In this document: piece by piece, positions 13,716 through 23,321 of the stretch | How positions within the stretch are numbered: the stretch's first letter is position 1 | Layout: the number at the start of each line of letters is the position of its first letter | Assembly (NCBI RefSeq): GCF_029784165.1 | Contig: NC_073694.1 | Coordinates: forward strand, 30,919,506 to 30,983,505 | Origin: Wyeomyia smithii | Taxonomy: Eukaryota > Arthropoda > Insecta > Diptera > Culicidae | DNA: 64,000 nt | Direction of reading: 5' to 3' | Translations under genes and position numbers: made by a program | The notes under the pieces: generated by a model | Databases searched by the model: none | What the model was told of the DNA's origin: nothing | The model's input: only the letters and a program-made list of their open reading frames with translations

Positions 13716-14304
13716 CAGGCAAACTTCGATATAAGGTACATTTCGATTTTCAAGTTGTACTTTATATCGAATTGTACCTTATATCGAATCACGAAACATT
13801 TTCAACAATAGGGCTTCAAATACTTCATTTTGTTGTCATTTGTCTACGTATAGTTCATTTTGGAAATAAAATCCAACTACAAGTGTGAACCAACTTGTTT
13901 CAAGTACAATTTGATACACATAGTTTTTTTGGCTTTCTAGGAGACCTTTAGCCGCATGTGATAGTTTATTTCCAAAACGTATGTCATCCAGAAAAAAAGA
14001 AAAAAATCGAGCCGTTATGTTATTATCACTATTTTTTTTTTTTTTTTTGAAGTAGGATACTTCTCTCAGGAAGTTCGGCTACATAAGGATGTGACATGAA
14101 AATCTAAAAGCGAAAAAAGTGAAAAATATGTCCAATTTAAAATGCTCATAAATCGGTTCGTATTCGATGCATTTCCTTCGTTCTTGCAGCAATAAATTGA
14201 AAAATCTTCTAAGACTCTTTCCTAATAAAGTTAATTGTAATTTTATTATTCAAACTATTGTACTATTGAAAACAGTCAAGCCTTGTCAAAACGAAAAATT
14301 CGAT

Positions 14305-14430
14305 CTCTGATTGGTTGTTATATGATTGCTTCCCAAGCACGGTCGACAGAATCATATACCTTGCAATTTAAAATTTGCTATTCGGCCTATACAAGGGCCT
14401 GTTTCAGCCAAAGCCGCTCATAATAGTTCT
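14305..14430 (+). promoter_or_regulatory. promoter-like repeat head, copy A
   Basis: An inverted CCAAT box (GATTGG) is followed 24 bases later by CAAGCACGGTCGACAGAAT, then CATATACC (TATA-like), then about 48 bases on by a GCCTG..GCC segment. The same order and spacing recur at 34,885-35,000 and 35,990-36,110. The layout resembles a small Pol II promoter (CCAAT plus TATA). A histone-type 3' signal lies downstream at 16,167-16,210, about 0.57 kb away once the nested MITE is removed. Homology between copies is seen directly; promoter function is inferred. Confidence 0.45.
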
Positions 14431-14439
14431 AGACAGCGA

Positions 14440-14690
14440 CAACAACAGCAGCAGTAGCAGCGCCGTGGATACCAGCGATAGCGGATAGCGGCCACAGCTG
14501 TGGCATAGCAATGGATAGCGCACTATTTGCAGTGGATCTCAGCATCGATAGAAGCTGGGCCAGCTGAAGCAGGGACAGCGGATACCATTGGCAGCGTATA
14601 GCGGCCATAACTGTGGCATGGCTACGGATAGCGTATCAGTTGCAGCGGGTATCAGCATAGATAGCAGCTGACGCAGTGAGGCACTTTAGT
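14440..14690 (+). repeat. two-copy tandem duplication, about 120-bp unit
   Basis: Two diverged head-to-tail copies, starting near GGATACCAGCGATAGCGG and GGATACCATTGGCAGCG. Both include ATAGCGGCCA, CTGTGGCAT, GGATAGCG and ATCAGCAT in the same order. No open frame runs through both copies. Confidence 0.6.
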
Positions 14691-14825
14691 GAAATGCAGT
14701 CTCTGTGCGATAGCGGGCACTAGTAAATGCATTCAATGAAAAGTTAACTCATTTTGACAACACATGAGCTGCCTAGTTTTGAGTGTTGAATCAGCTTTTC
14801 ACTGTTTATTCTATCACAAGGAATA

Positions 14826-16092
14826 CCGTCAGCCGGGGTGAGATTGTGCCAAAAAAGGACACGTTTTTGTTCCTTAGCTTGTAATGCACACATTTAGGCA
14901 ATGAGTTTGATCCAAATCACGTCAATGCACACTTAAATGTTAAGTTAACGACTGTCGCAAATATGATCAAGTTACAATAAAATATAATTTTGCTAAAATT
15001 GAATGAACTTTGGCCTAATCTCACCCCTTCTATGGGGTGAGATTGTGCCAAAAACAAAAAATTGAATTTAATACCTGTTTAATGAACAGTAGTGTATCTA
15101 CGAATAATTCACATGAATAACATAATAAAACAGTAAGTATAGGGACGACCAAAAACAACATGGACTATTAAGGGGCTGTAGGGGGCAGACCAGAAATTAC
15201 GTTACATATGAATTATAGAAAAATGTAGACTGGATCAAATCAATTTCTTGAGTAACCAGTTATGAGAACGTGGCTCATGGACAGTCTCTAAACACATAGT
15301 GGCGTCTCCAGGTAGCTCAGAAAGGGAAAACGTTAGGACATAAAGCCTGAGAAGACTTTCCGTTTCAATTATTATGTGTATATTCCATTGGAGATCTCAA
15401 AACTGCTGGAAACGTACCCACAACCCTCCTTCCTTGCTTTAAAAGTCATCAGTTTATATAGAACAGGTGTACGAAATTTTGTTACACTCCATAAGTAATT
15501 TCAGTCATTGTAAATTTCCATCTAACAGTTGTTAGCTTACTGTTCTCAAGCATTTAGTCATTATTTCAAATAATACCATAGCTATACAACATACCCTATG
15601 TAAACAATGCAAGCGTTTTGGTGTATACTGATATAATTTTGTCGTGAATGTGAACTCCACACACTGTACCGTTCATTATAGCTTGGTACAATCTCACCCC
15701 AAAAGGGCTCGAAAAATGTACAGTTTGGAAAAACATTTTGAGCCATCACAGGTTCAATGCATGATAATTCCTCAACTCATTGGAGACGACATCCTAACGT
15801 ACCATCTGAGCAGTAAGCTGATGTAATTTCTTCATCGGGTTGGTTTGCATGGGACATTTTTGGTAACGTTATTTGCGCGTGTTTTCCAGTCTGTACTTTG
15901 GAACATTATTTAAGTAAAACAGTTCACTAATATTATCTATATTCTATTTCAAGTTGTGAATAAATATGTCATGTTTCATATAGTATTGAGTTTGAGGCAT
16001 TAGGTTCTGGAAATCTCAAGTAATTTAACATACAAACATTTCCCGATTTGGCTCAATCTCACCCCCGTGGCTTAATCTCACCCGGTAGACGG
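14826..16092. mobile_element. 1,267-bp TA-target MITE, GGGGTGAGATT family
   Basis: The ends are inverted repeats, CCGTCAGCCGGGGTGAGATT and CCGTCTACCGGGTGAGATTA, flanked by TA. The core GGGTGAGATTGTGCC is repeated inside: at the left tip, at about 15,037 (with an opposed partner just before), reversed at about 15,690, and twice reversed at the right tip. One short frame at 15,644-15,826 spans a copy of the motif and looks fortuitous. No transposase remains. Probably a non-autonomous Tc1/mariner-type element. It splits the promoter-like repeat copy A. Confidence 0.75.
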
Positions 16093-16166
16093 TACTTTAT
16101 TCGCACTGTCAGTGATAACGCCAAGATGTGATCGGTATCTTATCCGATATTGAATTGAACAAAAAA

Positions 16167-16210
16167 TTGTCCTTTTCAGGATGAAATAAAAACCTGATGA
16201 TTAAAGAGCT
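16167..16210 (+). promoter_or_regulatory. histone-mRNA-like 3' end signal (stem-loop plus downstream element)
   Basis: A hairpin (GTCCT, loop TTTC, AGGAT; five pairs, one of them G-T) is preceded by an A-rich leader and followed 19 bases later by AAAGAGCT. The order hairpin with 4-base loop then AAAGAG is that of metazoan replication-dependent histone genes, where SLBP binds the loop and U7 snRNA pairs with the downstream element. The stem lacks the usual two GC pairs at its base. No histone coding sequence is seen upstream. Function is inferred. Confidence 0.4.
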
Positions 16211-16549
16211 AATATTTTCTCATGAGTTATTTACATTTTTAAATTTGTAAAAGTTATAAATTTTACTTTATCTCTGTGTCTCAGAACGTACTGAATTATC
16301 TTTTTCTTCAGTCATGAGCACGACATACGAAAATCATGCATTATCTGCACAAAAATTAATTTTTCGCTTAACCAAAATTTTGAAACTGTCAAGCCCCAAT
16401 CATGACAAGCAACTTACTATACTATTAAAATGGTCAATCCTTGTTGAAGCGCAGAGTTCGATTGATCTGATAAGTCAACGTTCATTTACTAGAAAAATGA
16501 CTGACACGCAAGCAGCCGGGTTATCTTTCTTGTAAAAGCATTCTACTTC

Positions 16550-16579
16550 AACCTTGCGGTCGTGGCTTTGCACGCAACC
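16550..16579 (+). repeat. dispersed tail repeat, copy 1
   Basis: AACCTTGCGGTCGTGGCTTT, followed by GCACGCAACC, is shared with 37,181-37,211 and, reversed, with 53,521-53,552. Here it lies about 0.35 kb after the histone-like 3' signal and may mark the outer part of the same repeat family. Confidence 0.55.
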
Positions 16580-17133
16580 CTCATGTGATTTTTGAGCAGT
16601 AATTTACATTCATACAGACTTTTTATTTAAACTGCTTTTTTTCCTTCTCGTTGTTATATATTTTTTGGTCCGATGTATAAAAACCAAGAATATCTGCTTA
16701 CAGGTTGACAACTTTTTCAATAATTTCCTCGTCCTTCAGGATTTCGGAATCTGCATTTTCTTCATTGCATTTAAATATGACCGTTTGAACTAACTTTTTT
16801 TTGCACATAAGGGTGGCCTAAAGTTGCACTTTGCACACTGGTTTAAAACGTGAAAAACGTGATCGTCAACCCTTTGACCGTGAAAATGCTTTTGAAATGC
16901 TATAGTCTTAAGGGGAAACTTTTAATGCAAATAGATTTTTGATTAATCCGCCTAAAAGTGAAATGATTTTTTTCAAATCAAAGTGAAGTTTTTAGCAAAG
17001 TTGTAGGTAATCTTATGCAGAAAAAAATTAAAAAAATACCAATCAACTTTTTTGGGTGTGATTTCAGAGGCCTACTATATTGTGAACATTTTTTCATGTT
17101 TGAGAAGTACACCATTCTGCCGAACATACCTTG

Positions 17134-17413
17134 AGGCGTCGTACACAAACTACGTAACGCTAAAAATCTAGATTTTAGACACCCTCCCTCTCCCGTATGT
17201 AACGATAGGTAACGTTCGGCATGACTTCCCCCCTAAAATTACGTAACGCTTATCAGCTTGAGCCCTCTCCGAAATTTTCAATTTCGAGCAAACATCACAG
17301 TTACGTAACTGTCTCTACTACCCCCTCCCCCCTCCCCCCTACGTAACAATAAGTAACGCAAATTCAACCCCCCTACCTCCCTTCATACGTTACGTAATTT
17401 GTGTACGACGCCT
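17134..17413. mobile_element. 280-bp MITE with 27-bp inverted repeats
   Basis: The ends pair over 27 bases with two mismatches, starting AGGCGTCGTACACAAA and continuing TACGTAACG. The interior is C-rich on the plus strand and contains further ACGTAA words in both orientations. No coding sequence. The target duplication is unresolved. It lies inside the 13,716-17,882 element. Confidence 0.75.
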
Positions 17414-17882
17414 AAGCATATTTCCAACTTTTCATAGGTTTTATAATGTTTTTGATGAAAAAATGCACTTTTTTTAAACATTTCTAGCAATTCGAGTTTT
17501 AATAAACTTTTGTCTTTTAAAATTTCAAACAAATCTTCAGGGATCAAACTTTAAGTTAATTTTTTTATCAGCTTCTCCGTTCCCATCCATGTTAAACCAC
17601 GCTATATCGTGTTTTTTCAGCAACAATAAATTTTTCTGACGGGTTTTCAAACTTCCGCTGAGTGTGGAGTATTTTATGGACACTCCCAAATGATCATTAA
17701 TAACCAGAGACGTTGACAAAGTAACCAATATATTATTTATAGAAGTTTCCATACCAATTTCGGAGTTATTTGCAACATAATAAAAATATGTACCTTCTAT
17801 CGAGGTAAAATGTACCTTATATCGAGTGACGCTATATCGAAGGTACTTTATATCGAGGGTCCCTTATATCGAAGTTCCCCTG

Positions 17883-18455
17883 TATATAAAAACAAAAGAT
17901 AGGCTAAAAGCACAGACAAACAGACGTGCCTCTTCGAAAAAAAAATCCTGAAAAATCTTCGTCCTTATTCGAAATGTTACACTCACGCGCCACCAGCTTA
18001 TTGCCTACTATCTCATTTTCGTAGAAAGGTTTTTGTCTTTGGTAATGGGTGTGCGCGTTTGCTTAAATCAACACCAGCAGCATTACTGACGGCGACGCTA
18101 GCGACATTATTGCCTACTAAGCAAAATTTTAAAATAATCGTTATTTTTCTGGTCGATGAAATCGTCATCGAGGAGCACGTCTGTTAGTGTGTGCTAAAAG
18201 TTTATCTTTTGGAATGTCCAGTAGGTGTCGCACAAATTAGTCGGAACCACAATTTTTTTAGAACACTGTATGGAGTGGTACGTCTGTTTGTCTGTGGCTG
18301 TACTTTTAACTGTCAAATTTCCTACCCTTTACCTTTTTGTTTTTTTTTTGTGTTTTCTACATTCATTTCTTCAACTTTTCGGTTTTTCGATTGTAGACCT
18401 TTAACTTATCCCGATTTTCTATCCATTGATTTTGATTTTTGGTATTCAATCAATA
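17883..18455. other. no recognisable gene
   Basis: AT-rich spacer between two pogo-like elements. The start of an open frame at 18,191 has no motif and runs into the adjacent MITE. Confidence 0.4.
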
Positions 18456-19013
18456 CAGTAAAACCTCGATATAAGGCAACTTTATTTTCATTTTCGTTAC
18501 GTTATATCGAGTTACGTTATATCGAAGCAAAATTTTTTTTTTATTTTTGCAAGAATGTTAATGGTTACTCAAAGATGCGTGATGGGAACATCACCTATCA
18601 GTATTTTTAAACCATTCTTATGCCCATTTAGAACAATTTTTAACAAGCTAAAACTGTTGGTGGTTACTCACAGATGCGCAAAAACCTATTTTCCATCACC
18701 TATCAGTATTTTTAAACCTTTCTTTTGCCCATTTAGAGAAAATTTCAACAAGCAAAAAAAATTTTTTTCATTGATGCAAGACTGTGAATTGTTGCTGAAG
18801 GATGCTTGAAAACCTATTTCCCATCACCTATTAGTATTTTTAAACCTTCCTTATGCCCATTTTGGACAATTTTCGCATTGGTTTCATTTTTTTGAAGCAA
18901 TTTATAGCCCAAAAACAGTTGCTGTATCATTTATTTTCGATTTCAATACATTATCATTATATCGAGGTAAAAGTTACGTTATATCGAGGTCGCCTCATAT
19001 CGAGGTATTACCT
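18456..19013. mobile_element. 558-bp pogo-like MITE with three internal repeats
   Basis: The left end is CAGTAAAACCTCGATATAAG after TA; the right end is a mutated inverted copy (TCGAGGTATTACC). TATCGAG words are iterated at both ends, as in the 13,716 element but with a different consensus. Between them are three diverged tandem units starting at 18,589, 18,694 and 18,822, each with CATCACCTAT(C/T)AGTATTTTT, AAACC and ATGCCCATTT or close variants. Frames here are repeat translations. Confidence 0.65.
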
Positions 19014-19214
19014 CTTTCTCTAGTGTTCTAGACATTTTGAATCGTCGCGCCATCTAAACTTCATTTTTTGTTGTTGTTTATTTCTTCGACTTCTTATTTT
19101 GATCAAAAAAGGAAGAAAATAGTGTAACAAGATGACCTACTTCCCATGAGTGTAGCCAGAATTTCAAATAGGGGGTGGCAAGCTTTTTAAAATTTTAGAA
19201 GTAAAAAAATGGTA

Positions 19215-19404
19215 CACTAAGGTCGCTTTTAACGCGGTTGTTTTTACGCGGGTTTTTTTACACGGCTTTTTTTACGTGGATTCCGGAATTTACGCGGTTT
19301 TTTAACGCGGATTTCGAAATTTACGCGTTTTTTTACGCGGATTCCGGGATTTACGCGTTTTTTAAGCGGCACGTATCCCTCACGTGAAAAGCGACTTTAA
19401 TGTG
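19215..19404. mobile_element. 190-bp MITE, TTTTACGCGG family
   Basis: The ends pair as CACTAAGGTCGCTTTT and CACATTAAAGTCGCTTTT. The interior repeats TTTTTTACGCGG and TTCCGG(A/G)ATTTACGCG about six times. TA precedes the left end; the right flank is less clear. It lies just inside the left end of the hAT element. The same family occurs at 24,851-25,485. Confidence 0.65.
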
Positions 19405-19495
19405 TTTTGAAAAATAGAAATAAATACTAGTCTTTAGTGATTGTTACATCAAGGCAACCAGTGAAAAGTTGTCCTTAACATTAGAGTGGAACATC

Positions 19496-19755
19496 ATCGA
19501 GTTTGTCTTCGACGAAGAAAACGGAGTTACGTTCGGACGTTGTTGTTTAACCGCTACCAGGACCTCTTCGAGAACGATGCAGGCCAGCTGAATGATGCGG
19601 CGAAAATACGTTTATTTCTTTGAAAGCTGGACACCCATTCGCACAGCCGCTAGCTCAACTACATCCTGTCAAAGCTTCCTAAGGACGTGAAGATTGAAGA
19701 CACAGTCAAGATTCTCAATAAAATCTTCGAGCATCAAACGTCAAACATTCCGTAA
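19496..19755 (+). pseudogene. LTR retrotransposon gag fragment, probably Ty3/gypsy
   Basis: A conceptual translation with one frameshift and two internal stops gives FDEENGVTF, then NRYQDLFENDAGQLNDAAK, then LNYILSKLPKDVKIEDTVK and a KILNKIFEHQTS stretch. This follows the order of an insect Ty3/gypsy-type gag capsid region (FD..VTFE.W..RY.D, DDAAK.RL, LPK...F..TV). No LTRs, protease or polymerase lie nearby, so it is an isolated scrap. Family membership is from memory of the motif pattern. Confidence 0.55.
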
Positions 19756-19779
19756 GCGGTTCATGTGTCTTTTCACGAT

Positions 19780-19912
19780 TGTTGTTGACCATCTGCCGAT
19801 GAACACTCAGCAAGCAGAGAGCACTCAATCGCTGTTCAAATATTGTTGACCTCAGCCAGGTTTTCACCCGACATAATGTGCTGAACGAGCGTTCAATCGT
19901 GCATGTTTCCAT
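19780..19912 (-). pseudogene. hAT transposase C-terminal dimerisation domain
   Basis: The minus strand encodes TIERSFSTLCRVKTWLRST followed by QRLSALCLLSVHRQMVNN, the hATC dimerisation motif. The ERSFSTLRR(V/L)K and L..LSVHR words are typical of the MYM-type hAT group. The reading frame continues past the domain into unrelated sequence, so the original C terminus is lost. It lies about 230 bp inside the MITE-bearing left side and about 40 bp from the 3' end of the inserted R1 fragment. Confidence 0.8.
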
Positions 19913-19949
19913 GGTAGCTTTTACCCATGCTGAGCAACCTAAGCTGAAC

Positions 19950-20999
19950 AGCTAAAGCCCTTGGTCACCCCGGGACCGTCGTTAGGCATTACTTCAGGGA
20001 GAGGGCCCGTCGTGCTTTTCGCACTTACCTCTATGGGTAGCAGAGCAGCCTATACAGGCCAGTTAGTTAACCGTTAACTAACTGGGGCACATCGATGGTT
20101 TCCCGTCGATTGGTGCCCTGCAAAATACTAACGATCTGTGATGCGGCCGTGATGACCGCATCCCAGATTTCCCTATTTTCGCACATCCTACGCACGATAT
20201 TCTCTGGCGTGGTGTCCATCCCACTTATTGCCAGCATTTCGTACCGTACCCGCTCGAAGCGCGGACATGTGAAGAACACATGCTCCGCGCTTTCTTCCGC
20301 ACCCGTACTAGCGGGGCACATGAGAGACTCGGCGTACCCGAACCTATGCAGGAACTGCCTAAAGCAGCCATGGCCTGACAGGATCTGTGTCAGATGGAAG
20401 GTTACTTCCCCATGGCGCCTATTAATCCAGCATGCTAACTCTGGAATGAGTCGGTGTGTCCATCTACCTTTTGTAGTGTTGGACCACTCCCGCTGCCACC
20501 TGGCCATTGAAGATGACCGTATGGTGTTGCGAATACCCCTCGTGTCGCGTTGGTCGAAGCACTCTACATCCTCTTTGACGATGATGCTGATGGGCATCAT
20601 GCCAGCCAGGACGCAAACCGCCTCGTACGACACTGTTCGGTATGCGCACGCGACCCTTAGGCACATTAGCCTGTACGTACTCTCGAGTTTGCCGCGATGG
20701 CACGAGGTACTCAATACCTTGGACCACACTGGTCCTCCATACCTGAGTATGGACGTGGTCACGCTAGCAAGGACTTTGCGCCTGCTGCTACGGACCGCCG
20801 AGCTGTTTGCCATCATACGAGATAGCGCTGCCACAGCCATGGAAGCTTTCTTGCAGGTATAATCGACGTGGCTCCCGAACGTGAGCTTGTCGTCAATCAT
20901 AACCCCCAGAAGCTTCAGCGAGCGTTTCGAGGCTATAGTGCATGTACCTTCATAAAAAATTACGAAATTTTTGGTTTTGCGCGTGAACTCTTCCAACGA
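19950..20999 (-). mobile_element. 5'-truncated R1-clade retrotransposon fragment
   Basis: The last ~310 codons of an R1-type ORF2, plus about 110 bp of 3' UTR ending near 19,950. SLKLLGVMIDDKLTFGSHV marks the RT thumb, and the C terminus carries CPASTGAEESAEHVFFTCPRF without its first two positions being a full CPxC pair: serine stands where the second zinc cysteine is usual. The frame is unbroken, so the copy is younger than the hAT element around it or has decayed slowly. It lacks endonuclease and RT core. Confidence 0.8.
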
Positions 21000-21200
21000 C
21001 ATGCGTATTACGTTAGCGGGATACAACAAGGACAATGCGTAGGCAGGTGCACTATCTTCATCGAACCGTGTTTCCAGTGAGGTTACAAAAGAATCAAGGT
21101 AAGGAATTGTCACAGCTCGGCTCCAATACTCCAAGCTAGTTGATGCAGGCCGCTGCAATATCCTTGGTGGATCAACTGAAAAACCTGTGCAATTCCACAC
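20067..21200 (-). pseudogene. chimeric open frame: hAT transposase joined to R1 ORF2
   Basis: One 377-codon frame runs across an insertion junction. Residues 10-67 match the region of a MYM-type hAT transposase before its C-terminal domain (DPPRILQRP, RAVTIPYLDSFVTSLETRF). Near residue 68 (SLEEFTRK) it changes to R1-clade ORF2, and the rest is the thumb and zinc-binding tail (HVFFTCPRF). The hAT C-terminal domain resumes only after the R1 3' end, at 19,912. The join is in frame by chance, or the element was mis-joined. I infer no host function. Confidence 0.7.
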
Positions 21201-21387
21201 AACACTGCAAGCATTTCAATCAATTATTTTTGATATGGCTGGTACTTAACACAGGTGTTTCTATGGGCTAAAGATGTCGTTTTGTGCTATTAGAGTTATT
21301 GAAAACAAAATTCTGCATCAATGTCAACATTTAAGGGGGGGGGCAACGGCCCCCCTGCCCCCCTCTGGCTACGCCTATGCTACTTCC

Positions 21388-23284
21388 TGTGAAGAAAATG
21401 GTTTGGTAGGAAAGACAGTATCTTATCTGTACATATTTCATTCTTTTGTATTAGTAATGATGTCATATTTAGATTCGAATGTTTCCAGTAGTGAATTATT
21501 TTTTGGATTGGTTTTTATTTTTGGAAATTATCGGTGTTCAACGATACTACTTCTAACCTCAGTTAATTTTCACCCGTTTTATCTAACGCATTTCTGAAGA
21601 TATTTTTCCGTCTTTTACAATTTTCTTATCGTACTTTTACCTCTTAATTTTATAATTCGTTTCGTCGCATTGTTTTTTTTTTGCTCCTTTGGCATTCTTC
21701 TTTCCTTAACTATTTTTCGAGTTTGTCCAGCTTGGCTAGTTTTCAAGGTTATTAGTTTTCGAGTTTTCGTTTGCCACTCTCATATTTGCATATTTAAATC
21801 TAGTTTCGATGATGAATTTCTGTATTTAATTTATCGGATGTGGTCTTGCTTTTTGTAAAGTGGTTGGTGTGTGTTTAGTATCAGAAAAATATCCATAGCA
21901 GCATAACTCAAGATTCAAATCACCTGAGAACAAAATTCACAAGTATATATATTAATAAACTGGATTACACTTTCATTGCATATAATTTAAAACTTCAACA
22001 TTCTAACTCTAACTATCGTGCTTTGTTTCAGTTTCCCGCATAGACATGTTGTATTCAATGCTGTTGCGTTTCTTTGTTTTGCGGTAGTCAAAACTTACGA
22101 AGCAAGCGGCGATGTCAGGTTAGAGTTGGACCTTGCACGGAAGTAAAACTGCATGTAAAATAAGATATCTTTCTGCAATGTTTACTTCGCTGTACACGTT
22201 TTCGAGCGTATCACCCAGGACGTGACTAACCGAAGGTTATTTTTATTGATTAGCAGGGTGTGCAGTGGTCTACTGGTGTGGTGAGATTAAATTTTTACTG
22301 TTTGATTACTATACACCAGCAGTCCGAGTACTCGTTTGAACCGATGGATTTTTTGCTGCATTATTTTTACAAGTTTGTCCTAATTTGAAATTCACCGATA
22401 AATGCTGCTTTAAAGGTGTATTTTTTACGGATGTACTAAAGTACACGTTGTAGCTGTTTCGACTGCCGGCTTGGGCTTCCCCTCGTAACATCATCGTACT
22501 ATTTATGATTTAACACTGCGATCGACCCGATATTTTCCTTGGGCAGTAATTGTAGCAATTAACACCAAACAAGGTAACAATCATCTCGTTCGAGAGGCAC
22601 ATACATAGGAACTAGGTAAGACACAATGTAGCCGGCGATATACACAACAACCTAAATCACTCCGTTAACCTAACCTATCTCACCAAGGTTCGTGAGTGCT
22701 CTCGGATAACTGGGTTGTTTTTTTTTTTACTTTTGTTTTGTTCAGCTCTTTGTTTTCCTTCCCTTCGGCTTCCCCCAGGGTCTCACAAGCTTTGACGGAC
22801 ATGAAAGCTACAGCACAGTTTTAAAATGGTTCCAATTCATCAGCTGTACATCAAATATCGAGCCCCGCAAGGTAATGAACTTTGAACAACGTGCGAAGAA
22901 ATTCGTAGAGAAAAAATACTACGCATTCATACACCAAGCAAATGGCGCCTCTCGGCACTGGAAGATGCTTTTTTTCCTGCTCTTGCTTATAAAAAAAAAC
23001 CGCTGCCAGTCATTGCAAAGTATGAGTAATACAGAAATGTTTTTAATTATGCACCTTCAGCGATTGACGTTTGCGATGTTTGCCGTTTTGGCCACTCTTC
23101 GCGGGAACGCCTTCAGCCTCTTGAAATCGTTCGTTCCCCATTAGTCCAAGTGTACATCCCGGCGAAGTATTTTATCGAAACAAAAACAATCCGCTGGTAC
23201 CGCTCGAAAATCAATTTATGTGGTTTATATAACGGTTTAGGTGTAACCATTGTTGGAATTCTTGAAGGTGGAAGGCTTTTTTAC
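21388..23284. other. no recognisable gene
   Basis: T-rich sequence at 21,430-21,860, then mixed composition. Short frames here are low-complexity. No repeats with defined ends. Confidence 0.4.
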
Positions 23285-23321
23285 TGATTCGTTTTTTCTT
23301 TTCGTTTCTTTTCAGGTAAGT
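23285..23321 (+). other. candidate recursive splice (ratchet) site
   Basis: About 27 bases of nearly pure pyrimidine lead to TTTTCAG joined directly to GTAAGTG, the junction lying between 23,315 and 23,316. A CTGAT branch-point-like word lies about 27 bases before the AG. An acceptor and a strong donor with no bases between them is the defining form of zero-length exons used to remove very long fly introns in steps. It places a plus-strand intron across this point. The motif is seen; use in splicing is inferred. Confidence 0.6.

Larger units (their letters stand above)
13716..17882. mobile_element. pogo-like (TA-target) element with iterated terminal motif
   Basis: The left end reads CAGGCAAACTTCGATATAAG and the right end, reversed, CAGGGGAACTTCGATATAAG, each flanked by TA. 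The CAG start, TA target and TTCGATATAA-type repeats match pogo/Tigger-type elements of the Tc1/mariner superfamily. The motif TCGATATAAGG or its reverse recurs three times at the left end and about five times at the right. No transposase is visible. The 4.2-kb span is inflated by later insertions: a promoter-like repeat copy (14,305 to about 16,580), a MITE within that (14,826-16,092) and another MITE (17,134-17,413). Confidence 0.7.
19145..21379. mobile_element. hAT element (MYM-type), 2,235 bp, 8-bp target duplication
   Basis: CTACTTCC is duplicated at 19,137-19,144 and 21,380-21,387. Inside it the ends are imperfect inverted repeats, CATGAGTGTAGCCAG and CATAGGCGTAGCCAG, leading into G-rich tracts. 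An 8-bp duplication and a GCGTAGCCAGGGGG-type end are typical of one hAT group, and two hAT transposase pieces inside confirm it. The element is inactive: the N-terminal transposase half is absent, and the rest is interrupted by an R1-clade fragment, with a gag fragment and a MITE near the left end. Confidence 0.85.

Noticed and set aside
20095..20862. 255-codon plus-strand frame
   Set aside because: Antisense shadow of the R1 ORF2 fragment, which has family motifs on the minus strand.
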